In this document: positions 1 to 10,491 of the stretch, in pieces
Layout: each line of letters opens with the position of its first letter
How positions within the stretch are numbered: position 1 is the stretch's first letter
Assembly (NCBI GenBank): GCA_001969505.1
Contig: LSSK01000021.1
Coordinates: 1 to 43,394 of the forward strand
Length of the DNA: 43,394 nucleotides
Source: Zancudomyces culisetae
Taxonomy: Eukaryota; Kickxellomycota; Harpellomycetes; Harpellales; Legeriomycetaceae
Direction of reading: 5' to 3'
Program-made: the position numbers and the translations under genes
Notes under the pieces: model-generated
Database searches by the model: none
Seen by the model: only the letters and a program-made list of their open reading frames with translations
What the model was told of the DNA's origin: nothing

Positions 1-451
1 AGCGAAGTCCACATTTCACCAAGAATTATGGATATACCTTGCGATGAAAGACCGGGCTGTCTGTCCTTGACCTCCTCACGAAAGTCGTTGCAGAAGAGTA
101 TGTATGCCGATAGTGGCTTTTTGGGAGCATTGGGATCCCTCACTACTTTCTTTGGCCCTTCAGCGATTGGTACTACATTTTTAGATATTTTTTCAAATAA
201 TGCAGATAACTTTGAGAAGTGTTGTGAAATCTATTTCAATAGTTTTATTTTATTAGTTAGTTCCAGCATAATAGATAAGCAACTATATTATTATAAATAC
301 GCAGAAAAATCCTCTTCCTTATCCATAAGGCTTGCAAAAGCCGAACAAGAAGTATTGATGCTTTTTTCGGGCAAAAAAATAATGACGGTTTTACCTCTGA
401 TGCCTCTGCGGCAGATAGTGTAGCTACTGTATGAGTTTTCTTTACACCCAT
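1..451 (-). CDS. HMG-box chromatin protein, 5' part (cut by window start)
   Basis: Two exons are visible: 451-395 (ATG at 451, 19 codons) and 230-1, with a phase-0 intron 394-231 (donor GTAAAA, branch-like ACTAAC, acceptor AAATAG). The 95 visible residues are an N-terminal segment with an amphipathic stretch (about residues 20-40), then the start of an HMG box at residue 51 with the hallmark DPNAPKKPLSAY and the aromatic core residues Phe65, Phe69 and Trp93. HMG boxes bend DNA by minor-groove binding. The box wording is closest to the Nhp6/HMGB class, but Nhp6 itself has a much shorter lead, so an INO80-type HMG subunit (Nhp10/Nht1 class) is an alternative. The C-terminal half of the box lies outside the window, so length and tail cannot be judged. 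The HMG identity is seen directly; the subfamily is open. Confidence 0.85.
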
Positions 452-3192
452 TTTTGTTTGATGCTTTTTAGATGAATGGTTTTAAATATTCTTTCGCTTC
501 ATAAAATATACAAAGTCGATATAAATCGTTAACACTATATACTTTGAACAAAAATTACACCTTAAAGTAGGAATAATTTTTAAATAAACGGAGGAATTGG
601 TGGAGAGGGGAAGGGAAAAGGGGAAATTGCAGGAAACCCATTTCGTTTTATAGATTTAAATGAACCTGCTTTTCTGCTCCGCTTATCCTAGTCAAAAAAA
701 AAATTAACAACCCCAGGATGACTCGAGCTTGCCAATAAAATGAATTCTATTGGAAAACAGGTTCAAAATGTTCAACTGGCATCTGGAGATTAATTGCAAG
801 CACTATTACAAACTTCAGAGTAAAAATGGCCGTTTATTTGACCAAAAGCCTAGCAAATTCTAAACAATTACAAAATTGGAAAAAAATTTCGTACTCACTA
901 AATTTCCGCTATTATCATCCAGTTCTGCAAAGACAAACAATTGAAATTAAAAAAGCAGATTGCCGGTTTTCCCATACAATATTTGTAACCAAGCCCTCCT
1001 GCCAAAATCCAAGCTATCTATTAATATTTGGTAAAACCCGGCCAGAAAACCATGTTTGAATCTTAATTCTAATAGTAACAAACTTCAACATTTTTTTCTA
1101 GAGAATTTTTTTTTTGGCGATTTTAGTGCAAATTTGGCGAATACAGCCTATTTCATCTACAAATTGTGATACTTGATAGCGCGCTTCTACTGAATGTTCA
1201 GCGCTCAAATCGCATTCCGCAAACCGACCACCAAACTGCGATTTTCATTTTTTTCTCTTTGAAAAATGCAATTAACTATATTTCCAAAAATTGCTCCTCA
1301 ACAAATTTTTGCAATTGGCGTTTTCGTTTGCAACAGTAAAATTGGATTGAAAACGCCATTCACAAATGGAAAAAAATCCAAGATTTTTGTCAAGGCAAAA
1401 TTTCAAATGAGCGATTCTCTGGGCTTTTGTTGGAACAACACCAACTTCGATTTTTTTCTGTTGAGTTTGCCAAGATAGTGAATTTTTCCTAGGCCTACAC
1501 ATTGCAACTACTTTTTTTTTCTTTCACAGTCCATTTCTGCTCTTTTTTTCATTTTCGCGTTTTGGGACGCCTTCCTCAGGTTTGGGGTTTTTTTGCACAG
1601 CAATATGATTTACTTGAATTCACAAATGATTGACGCACACAGTTTATCATAACATCGATTGGCCGTAAAAGAGAAAAAAAGCAACCTAAAAAGGTTCGTC
1701 AAAGGGGTATTTAATTTACCATTGAGCGATTGGCGTGTTCTTACACTAAATCACTCACTTTTACACTACGCTTTTTTTTTAGGGTCTGGAAAATAACTAC
1801 ATTCGGATTTACTTGAACGTAAAAAAGTGAGATGCGGTTGATTTTAAGGCTTATCTTTCCATTGAAAAGGGGTAGCGGATATGCACACTTTCATGAGCTG
1901 CACGCTAATCTCTTGCTATTTTTGCAGTAAACTCAATATTCAAAACCCGGAATAGCCAAAGCACAAAGCTGAATTTAGCCACAACAAAATATATGAGCCA
2001 GTCGGGTAGCGAGGGACTTTGCCCCTAGTAGTGGCATAGAAACAAAGTCACAGTGTATTTACATCACAAGGAAATCCCGTTATTTATACACACATTCAAA
2101 TCCTTTATCTATCGGCTTTGTTTTTCACAGATTAATAAAAATTCACAAAACCTCAGCGACCATTATTATGTGGAAAATAATGGATGTACCAGGTACATGT
2201 ACAAAAGTAGATGTGAATACTCTCACCAAAATGCGAGCATAGGCAATGGTTTAGTCCACATTCTGTACATCCACCAAAAGGGATGCATCACCAGGTACAC
2301 CATATATACGTGTTGTAATCACATGATCTCAATGTTGTTCGCTACCGTTGGTGTACTTTAATGGCGTTAAAATACTATAAATGGGTATTATGTCTATCTG
2401 ATAATATACAAGAAAGAGTGATGCTAAATTTGGTAAGATCTCAAAACCTAGACATGTGGTAAGTATACGCACTTATGAGGTTTATCCCCAAGCTAAAAGT
2501 AACCCTTGACCTAAGAAGTGTGTAAAGGCAAAGATAAAGGCCATACGTGTAACAACCTGTTACCTTTTCTAGACAAGTCTCATCTGACAGCCTCAACTAG
2601 TTCAATTACACAGAAATAGAATAAAGAACAAACCATACCCACTAGAATAATAAAGGTACATTTTTGTATATTAAAGTTATTGCAGCTTTGCTCTCATACC
2701 CATTTAAAAAGGGGTGGGAAATGGGCTCAGATCATGACCCAAAGAATACACCAAGCCCCCATATGTGGTATAGCGGGTTTTGGTTTTAATATAAGTTAAA
2801 TGACTAGCACCCCATACAAAATATACCGGTTTACGTTAAGAACTAAGTGGACAATACTTTGTGCCATGGTACATGTGTTTTACACGGTCCATCATATGCA
2901 TCAATTTGAATTCAATAATTTCATTACTATCATAAATAACACCATTTAAGGAAAAAGAAAAGAAAAAAAAAGGTGTATAGTGCATAGCACATGGTGTACT
3001 ATATATTTTTCAATTATGATGCATCATATAAAAAATGAACCAGTTTAAAACAATAGCCACAAGAGTGCTATAATAATTCAATGAAGCTAAGTTGAAGCCC
3101 CTAGGGCTTTAAAAAGCAAAACTAAACAAGACAAAATTTTCTACCACAATAAAGCAAAACATCAGCTGAGGTTCGTTTTAGTCGAGTTTTAA
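452..3192. other. AT-rich intergenic region, no gene seen
   Basis: This 2.7 kb stretch lies between the 5' end of the HMG-box gene and the 3' end of the V-ATPase gene. It has poly(A)/poly(T) runs, a few GC-rich islets (TTTTCGCG near 1554-1561, GCGCGC near 1180) and only chance-length open frames (826-1059, 1266-1478, 2053-2361), none with recognisable domains or a convincing splice partner. The part near 452-1800 probably contains the HMG promoter. Confidence 0.6.
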
Positions 3193-3877
3193 TCAAACTC
3201 CACCAAAATTAACCGCCTTTCCAGTAACTAGAAGTCCTGTGATTAATCCAAACAAGCCCAAAATACTTCCAAAAATCTCAATAATAAGAATTTTAACAAA
3301 AAGTTGAGGATCATGTGCATCTGCTAGTGCTGCGTTACTTCCTGTAACACCAACAGCAATACCACATACCATGTTGCACAGCCCAACCGTCAAGCCACCC
3401 CAAAATATCGAATATGCTGTAAAGTAATCTGAGCTACTCAGTTCTTTGTTTGAAGGTATAGGTTGTACCTTGGAACTGAAAACTATAGCCATAATAATCC
3501 CATATATCGCAACAACTTCGCAGAATATAATACTATAGATAAGATATACCACAATATTTTTCAGTTTACGCTACTAATGTATTTTATATCGCAGCTTACC
3601 TGATCAAATTCCTCGTAGCAATCCTCGGAGTTCGCACTGCACCACCGAGCAAACTAGTTCCTGTAATAAAAATTCCCCATGCCGCACCAATCACGCTCAG
3701 ACTTACACAAAAGGCAATTCCATATAGAGCCCATGAGAAAGGTGATGTTTTTAAAAGAAAACCTCCGATATCGAATCTATGCCCACGCCCTGTAAGTAGT
3801 AGGTATAAAATTATAAAGGTAAGGGCCGACACGACAAGAGAGAATAATCCTGTCCTTATTAAAGTTCCGTATTTCAT
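3193..3877 (-). CDS. VMA16: V-type proton ATPase c'' proteolipid subunit (Vma16)
   Basis: Exons 3877-3600 and 3532-3193 join across a 67-nt intron (donor GTAAGC, acceptor CTATAG) within the codon for Ser of LISIIFCE, giving 205 residues. Human c'' is of the same length and yeast is slightly longer. The product is a very hydrophobic membrane protein with an N-terminal helix (about residues 9-28) followed by two proteolipid-type repeats. The first contains [16 protein letters not shown] and, after it, [11 protein letters not shown], which carries the glutamate known to be essential for proton translocation in Vma16. The second contains [14 protein letters not shown] and [15 protein letters not shown]. 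It is part of the rotating c-ring of the membrane Vo sector that acidifies vacuoles and endosomes. The glycine-rich helices and second membrane glutamate are intact. The ATG at 3877 gives a family-typical N terminus. An upstream GTAAGT near 4018 could mark a 5'-UTR intron. Confidence 0.96.
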
Positions 3878-5304
3878 CTCTAATATATTTAGTCAGTCTA
3901 GGTAAGCATCGGACAGAGTAGCATAAGAAATGTAAAATCATCGGTGTATATATACATTCGCTGACTTTATGTGTTTGTAAATATTTATGCTGGGTTCAAT
4001 TGTAGATTATAAATCACTTACATTATACAACTCTTTTAATCGCTTTATTGTGAATCCAGCCTAAGCATGTAGATTTAAATAAAGTTACAAAATACCAATA
4101 TAAAAAAAAACCTCAGTATATTAAAAACATTCCATTTTGAAGTTTAATGTTTTTATGCGAATTATCTTGACCGAATTGTTCTGCGGTAGCCAACTGAATT
4201 TAAAAACGAAAAAAAATTTTAATGTGAAATTGACATTATAAGCCTAATTATGGATAATACAAGAAATGGAAAAAACAGTTACAAAAAGTACAGGAAAGAG
4301 GGTGAGGAGTAGGAAGAAGAGGTGATAGCATCTTTTTCGAAAACGTAAAAAAGGAAAAGCTACTACTACATAAGACCGAGCAGCTTTGTGAAGAGTACAC
4401 CATTTCATGCAATATGGCTAGGGATGATGTACTCAGACAAGTTATGTTTGACAGCTTGTGGTTGATAATATTTTAGAGTGTTTATGCTGTTACTTTACTC
4501 TCGACTAAAGGAATGGCTCGCCTATTCCTTTCTTTTAATTTAAACTTTGTATACAGTCATTAAGAGTTGGAATGATTATAAAGCTTAGCAGGGAGGAGTG
4601 AAGGAACAGGAATACTGTATCCACACTCAAAGATAACCAGATCCCCAAAAAAAAATAGGTCAAGAGAGTTGATTGACTACCTAAAAGCAAAAGCAAAAGC
4701 AAAAGCAAAACTCAATATGTGTCTGATAGTACAGAGTAGATAAATTGATCAACATTGAATTAAAGCAGTGGCTATAAACTAATCCAGATTGTGTGGATAA
4801 CAGGGAAACGCCAATTAACAAGATAAATAAGCTTTTCATCTTTTTTTCTTTTGGTAAACATGTATCATTAGGGTTTTTTTTAGAACCAGAACCAGAACCA
4901 GAATCAGGAAAAGGTCTAAGGTTCTATGTTTAAAGGAAAGAGAAAAAAAGGCAGCTAGCCCATGTTACCGACACACGCTACATCAGCTATTTATTACCCA
5001 TCGCCAACCACCAAGAATGACACCATATTTGCATACACTATTTCTAGCTGTGTTGTAATAACACACTTCACCATTACACTTGAAAAAAAAAAATGAAAAA
5101 AAAGCGGTTAAATGAAATAGTTGGCGTTATTGAAATCACATGAAGGATTATATATACAAGTTGCAAGTATATATTTACTAATACCCATAAATAGAGCAAA
5201 TACTAGCTTAGTATATTTGACTAAAAAATCATTTACTTGTAAAAACAACAAAATATGCTTCTCAGAAACTTGTAGATACTAGATGTAGCGGTGTAAGAAT
5301 TTCA

Positions 5305-5305
<1 letters not shown>

Positions 5306-5347
<42 letters not shown>
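5306..5347. repeat. CA dinucleotide microsatellite, 21 units
   Basis: The stretch is an uninterrupted run of CA for 42 bases. It lies about 1.1 kb upstream of the GPI-protein gene and is not in any coding region. Confidence 0.98.
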
Positions 5348-5352
<5 letters not shown>

Positions 5353-5629
5353 GCAGAGGGAGTATATTTGTACTATATTTAAGATGGATGTGTATTTTAT
5401 ATATATATATACCTTACCTATAACACACAGTACATTAATTCAAAAGAATACGACATGTACTGTCAAAAATAAATAGGGATATTTTTCATACTGGAACTAA
5501 AAAAAAAGTAAGTGTACATGATAGTACATAATAGATGGTGAATAGAAGGGTATAGACAAAGTAGTATGGGATGGGTGGTGGATGAGATATGAGATATGTG
5601 GTATGTGGTATGTGGTATGTGATGTATGA

Positions 5630-5698
5630 GATGTGAGATGTGAGATGTGAGATGTGAGATGTGAGATGTGAGATGTGAGATGTGAGATGTGAGATGTG
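5630..5698. repeat. 7-bp minisatellite GATGTGA, nine units
   Basis: Nine perfect tandem copies of GATGTGA run from 5630 to 5692, with a partial tenth unit. They are preceded by related degenerate units (GTATGTG, GAGATAT) from about 5581, which looks like an array growing by slippage at its right side. Confidence 0.95.
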
Positions 5699-6491
5699 GT
5701 TATGCAGTGATATGGCGTGTGGATAAATCCAAAATGTATAAATTCACAGGTCCGTATATTCCATCAAATGATGTTATTCTTCATGAGGCTGATCCGTGTA
5801 ATTTTTAATGATAAAAAGTGTTGTTAACACTTCTAGTCCTAAAGATTTAATTGGTATTAATGACCAAGAAAAAAAAAATACGACCACAATATTTTTTCTA
5901 TTCCCATTTTAGTTTATCCATAGTATAGAAATTTGGTTCATGTGATTGTTGACATAAGCTCGACTGGCTGACTTTTATTTTATTTTTTTATATTTATTAG
6001 CTTTTGAATTCGTATAATGTTCTATTTTTATTTTTTATTTTTTCCAAACTAAAATCAAAGGTTCGCAACATAAGAACGATAAATGCTAACACACTATCTT
6101 TGTTGGGAAATTATGGAGTTTAAACTTGAAGTAAAAGTAAAATGATATACCAATTTATTTACCACTCTAGAAATCAAAGTATCAGTTGATCAGGTTTATA
6201 TATCAGTTGAGTAAACCTCTGAGAAATGCAACATCTACTCATCTCCTCCTTCCCCACCCCTATCCACTTACAAAGAGTACACTTTTCTTCATCACCGGGA
6301 ACAATCTTTATCAGCAATGATAAAAATACAATAATATTGCGTACTACAACAATATATGTAAAGACTGCGTTATCAAAAAAAAAAGCATATAAGTAAGCAG
6401 GATCCATCCACTATTTCAAACGACGAGATTACAAAACTTCTTAAGGCATTTATACATTCCTTTTATATACGAAAAAAAATAGAAGAAAAAA

Positions 6492-7148
6492 ATGAGAGTT
6501 ACAACATTAGCCGTAATTATTACTGCCGCCATTCTACAGGCAGTTTTATCAGCCACACCAGGAAATATAGAAATAGTGACCTGCATACAACAGAACTGTG
6601 TTATTAAAAACGGCGTACCCGTAGACGAGGAAGGTTGTGTGTTGAAATGCCTTCATGGTGGTCCATCAATTACACAAACAGCAGAAATAACACAAGATAT
6701 TAACTTTGGGATGGCTACAAAGCTTGCGTCGTGCTTGATGGGATGTATGGTTGACAAGCTCTCGGATGCAGATAACTCAACTTGCGTTTACGCCTGTCTG
6801 GAAATGATCCAAACTATGTTTGTCCCACCATCGGAATCTGTAACGGATTCGGAAACCCAAACAAACAAAAGGGATATAAAATCCGAGGAAGGCGTAAATG
6901 CAAGCCTTTTGCCAACACACGCATCACGGACTACATCTGTACAAACAGCGCATGTCAATAGTACCAGTGCCGATGCTGATGCCGTTGTCAGTGCCGACGC
7001 CGTTATCAGTGCTAAAACTTTGGCTTCATCTAGTTCCTCAAAAAATGTTGACTATCTATTTTCTGATGCTGATATTACAGCATCCGCCAACTTGCAAACT
7101 TTATTAGTTATTATGGTTTTAACATGTGCACTTGTTGGACTTGTTTAG
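6492..7148 (+). CDS. GPI-anchored secreted protein with duplicated cysteine hairpin
   Basis: This is a single-exon 218-residue protein. A signal peptide covers residues 1-21 (hydrophobic core LAVIITAAILQAVLS). Eight cysteines follow at 31, 36, 49, 53, 81, 85, 98 and 102, forming two similar modules: CX4C-X12-CX3C and CX3C-X12-CX3C. A dibasic KR at 126-127 could be a Kex2-type site. The stretch from about 130 to 195 is Ser/Thr/Ala-rich with a repeated SADADAV/SADAV-like motif and N-glycosylation sequons at 95, 136 and 156. The last 18 residues (201-218) are hydrophobic and end the protein, the layout of a GPI attachment signal. It should sit on the cell surface or wall. The cysteine spacing does not match the eight-cysteine CFEM pattern, and I do not recognise a named family. 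The ATG at 6492 gives a clean signal peptide. A polyadenylation-like AATAAA lies at 7201-7206. Confidence 0.85.
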   Translation: MRVTTLAVIITAAILQAVLSATPGNIEIVTCIQQNCVIKNGVPVDEEGCVLKCLHGGPSITQTAEITQDINFGMATKLASCLMGCMVDKLSDADNSTCVYACLEMIQTMFVPPSESVTDSETQTNKRDIKSEEGVNASLLPTHASRTTSVQTAHVNSTSADADAVVSADAVISAKTLASSSSSKNVDYLFSDADITASANLQTLLVIMVLTCALVGLV

Positions 7149-7541
7149 GTTTGCCAAGACGGGCGAGATAAGTTTTGTTACCATTTATTCTTGTAGACCA
7201 AATAAAATTTCTATTAAGCTTTAACTTTTAAAAAAGGCTAATTATTTTAAGTGTGTACGAGTAATGATATGATTTGATAGTACCAAAGATAAATGAGAGG
7301 AGGGGTTAGTATAGTTTCTAGACATATTGGAAGAGTTAAAAAAAACTATAAAAAAATAGTAGAAGAATGCCGACACGTTCTTTGAATGGAGGAAAGGAGG
7401 GCTTTAAAGATCAAGGGATATGTCGAGCAATATATTTTTTTTGGGGGGGGGGGGTAAAGACAAATCTAAGGCATATCTATTTTGACAGTTTATTAAGTAA
7501 ACAAGAAAAATAGAAGAGTAAGAAAAATAAATTACAATGTA
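7149..7541. other. Convergent 3' region with a G12 run
   Basis: This is the space between the 3' ends of the GPI gene (plus) and the RRM gene (minus). It includes an AATAAA for the plus gene at 7201-7206 and an unusual run of 12 G at 7443-7454. No gene was seen. Confidence 0.7.
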
Positions 7542-8954
7542 TTAGGAAGAAACATTGTTTGAAGATGATTGCTGTTGCTGTTGCTGCTGTTGTTGTTGTT
7601 GCTGAGCGTTAGGGTCTTGAGGGTAGGGCTGATTCAGAGGAGAGTTTGGGTCGTGAATATAGTACTGAGGATACTGGGACGAAGCGGCGGCGGCGGCAGC
7701 GGCAGCAGCAGCAGCGGCATAGGGATCGTAAGAGTAGTTTGGCCAGGACATGGCGGCAGGGTCATGGACGGGGAGGGATGATTGCGAGGATGATTGGGGG
7801 AAGGGCTGGGGAACAGGGAAGTAAGGATAAACGTAGGCAGGGTTTGAGATTTGGGACTGGATAAACGAGCCGTTCATTTTATCAGCGTATTGATCTTTTC
7901 CCCAGGAGCATTTGATTGGGCGGCCGTTGAGAGACCAGTTGGTAAGGCTGCAGATTGCACGGGCAGCATTTTCGTGAGTGTCCATTTTGATGAAGGCATA
8001 TCCGCGGTCGGTGTGCATGCGGAGATCAAGGATGTGGCCGTACTGACCAAAGAGAGGAATCAGTTGTTCTTGAGTGGTATAAGGAGTCAGGTTTCCACAG
8101 TATACAGTTGAGTTATGTTTTGCGGCCTGCGCTGCAATCTGGTCAAACATCAGTCCTCCTTGTTGCTGTGATTGCTGCTGTGACTGTTGCTGTTGCTGCT
8201 GGTGTTGCGGTGCTTTCTGGTTGGCCCAGCTGACACGGATGTTGCGGCTACCCAGCCATTCTCCGTTCATTGTTGCAATTGCTTGTTCCGCATCACTGCG
8301 GTCTCGGAACGCTACAAATCCATATCCTCGTGATTTACCACTACCTACATCCCACATTACTCGTGCCATGCTCATACTAGGAAACACCTTAAACGCCTTT
8401 GCTAGCACTTGATCGTTTACCTCTGGACTCAAATCTCCCACAAATATATGTGAATGGGTGCTTGTGTCCTCTTTCAACTGCGACGCCCCTGTAAACGCCC
8501 AGTTCACCTTGATCTCGTGATCAAAGATTAGTCGTCCATTCATCTGTGCCATCGCATTTTCCGCACTTGTTCTATCCATAAATTCTACAAAGCCATAGCA
8601 TACACTGCTTTGTCCCTATTTATATTTTTATATCGTTAGACACTGTTCATCTACTCCTCACCTCACCTCACCTCTCACTTCTATATTCTCGTTATTATCT
8701 CTTGATATTCTTACCGTTTTATCTGGTATGATTTTCACTGAGCTCACGGTTGAAATCGAACTGAAAATATCATACAACAATCGCTCGCTGGTTCTTACAT
8801 CCAAGTTTCCCACATACAATGTTCTACTCGCAGATTCTTCCTGCACTCCTGCTCCTGCGCTCCCTGCTCCAAGATTAGGCGTTTGTGCCCCTGGTGTTCC
8901 TTGAAACATTGCTCCGCCAACTCCCACCTGTGCTGCATTTGTCATTTGTTCCAT
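7542..8954 (-). CDS. PUB1: Three-RRM RNA-binding protein of the TIA-1/Pub1 family
   Basis: Exons 8954-8715 and 8615-7542 flank a phase-0 99-nt intron (donor GTAAGA, acceptor AAATAG) that splits RRM1; the join gives 437 residues. RRM1 is about 44-118 (RNP2 LYVGNL, RNP1 YGFVEF), RRM2 about 136-212 (RNP2 IFVGDL, RNP1 RGYGFVAF) and RRM3 about 250-320 (RNP2 VYCGNL, RNP1 RGYAFIKM). This order, with the SHIFVGDLSPEV start of RRM2 and the VYCGNL start of RRM3, is the TIA-1/TIAR/Pub1 arrangement: proteins that bind U-rich RNA, control mRNA stability and translation and nucleate stress granules. The RRM2-RRM3 linker is Gln-rich and the tail has Pro/Tyr/Asn segments, a run of about 14 Ala and about 12 Gln, a prion-like low-complexity domain. 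Yeast Nam8 has the same layout and is a less likely alternative. Confidence 0.92.
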
Positions 8955-10491
8955 CTTGCAATTTTTTTCCTTATTATTTACTATGTATTGTATAAAATAA
9001 AATATAAACTAATAAAACTAATAAAATACTGTAATGTAGATACGATTTGAAGCTGGTACTATAGAGATGAGTGTTATATATAAAATAATAACTATAAAAA
9101 CAAATATATAGTAGTAAAAACAATAATAGTGAATATATTTATAAAACCAATATTTGAAAGGTACAGGAACGACTAAATAAATAAAAAAACAAAAAAAATC
9201 GACCTAATGAACCATTTACATCGCTTTGAAAAAAAAATAAAAAAATTTTTTATTTCCGAACTTCCAAAACAATGTAAAAAATTAGTCTGCGACTTCAGTT
9301 TGCATTATTTGTTATTAAATTGCACCTTTACCCACAATGCTTGCTAAAAAACAAAAACAAAACAAAACAAAAACAAATCATACTCACTATGAGTGTATAT
9401 ACGAGCAAAAGGCTATCGGACACATATGTCTTGTTGTATACTCTGCTCTATCCGGCAAATTTACCACTTTTTTGGTTACAATATATATGTATTAGGCAGG
9501 TTTTTTTTGTAATCTTTTTCTCTATACCATCAAATGCAGCTTGAAAAAAACCCCTGGATATTCGCAAAAATCCGAATCATCTAACCAGAAATCTATTTTC
9601 TGCACCATTTTTTCCGCATAAATTGTATGCTCTTGATAGTCATTCCCAAGTTCTTATTTGCTTGTTTTATCAATTGAAAAGAATTTCTAGTCCATTTATT
9701 TTCCTGAATATTTATTGTTCTTACTAAATCTGTCGAATTTTTCCTTATTTCGTTTTGAGAATGAATTGAATTTTCAAATACACATATTTGCATAGAATGG
9801 GAAGAGGGGATTATTACGCTAACATCTGATTTTTAGGAACCATTATATTTGTGCCAGGAGAAATAAAATAATAGATTAGCAGAAGAAGTGGGGAGGAGGA
9901 GGAGGAGGAGGAAGGAAGATAAAATTTGTGTTGTTTAGGCACACTTCAACCACTGCACTAAAGTACAACACAAGAACCAAATAACCAAATAACCAAATAA
10001 CCAAATAACCAATTGCTTTTATTTTATTTTTTGGTTTACTCATCCTTGTATAAAAGAACAATTGTGAGTTGTTTTGTTCATTTATAAACTCGCGCCTTTC
10101 TTTGTACACTCATTAACACCCACTTTAGGTTGAAGAAAATAAATGTGAATAAGGGTATGTACACAATACACTCGCAAAAATAATCAAATCAAAACCACAA
10201 ATTACTTTTTTTTGGTTTGAGCACAGTCTCCATCATACAAGGGTGGGAAAAAAATCCAATTCATATACCTGGGATAATCAGCAAGCTACGCAAAATTTGC
10301 ATTATTCTGAGTCTATTATTACACAACTTGTTTCATTTTGCATTTACTGCTTTGATAACTGTTTATATATACACAAGCGCTGCTGTTAGTGACTACTAAT
10401 ACTCTATTATGTTTGCTAAAAAAGTAACCCCAAAAATCCTCAAAAAAAACTGAATTGGAGAGGTAAGAAAATATTGGGATCATATTAGTTA
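8955..10491. other. AT-rich intergenic region with short tandem repeats
   Basis: No supported gene lies between the 5' end of the Pub1-like gene and the 3' end of RPP1. There is a GGA run (9892-9912) and four tandem AACCAAAT units (9975-10006). The 66-codon frame at 9593-9793 on the minus strand is of a length expected by chance. The segment just above 8955 should contain the Pub1-like promoter. Confidence 0.6.
9975..10006. repeat. Four tandem AACCAAAT units
   Basis: Four perfect copies of the 8-bp unit AACCAAAT are followed by a degenerate fifth copy. The array is non-coding. Confidence 0.9.

Larger units (their letters stand above)
3878..6491. other. Intergenic region rich in simple repeats
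   Basis: No supported gene is present between the divergent V-ATPase and GPI-protein genes. The region holds four AAAAGC units (4683-4706), three AGAACC units (4882-4899), a CA microsatellite and a 7-bp minisatellite (listed separately). A possible broken small coding segment at 4266-4476 is discussed under findings. An open frame on the minus strand at 6174-6407 begins only 84 bp from the GPI gene start and is probably chance. Confidence 0.6.

Noticed and set aside
28-423. 131-codon plus-strand open frame at the window start
   Set aside because: It is antisense to the HMG-box exons, which have clear family residues; the plus frame has no recognisable domain.
5306-5698. Regular repeats considered as a CRISPR array
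   Set aside because: The units are 2 and 7 bp with no spacers, and the genome is a eukaryotic nuclear one.
6174-6407. 77-codon minus-strand frame with a hydrophobic segment
   Set aside because: It begins only 84 bp from the divergent GPI gene start, a splice at its GTAAGT leads to a stop at once, and no family is recognised.
9593-9793. 66-codon minus-strand ORF
   Set aside because: Frames of this length are expected by the dozen from base composition alone; no domain or homologous feature was seen.
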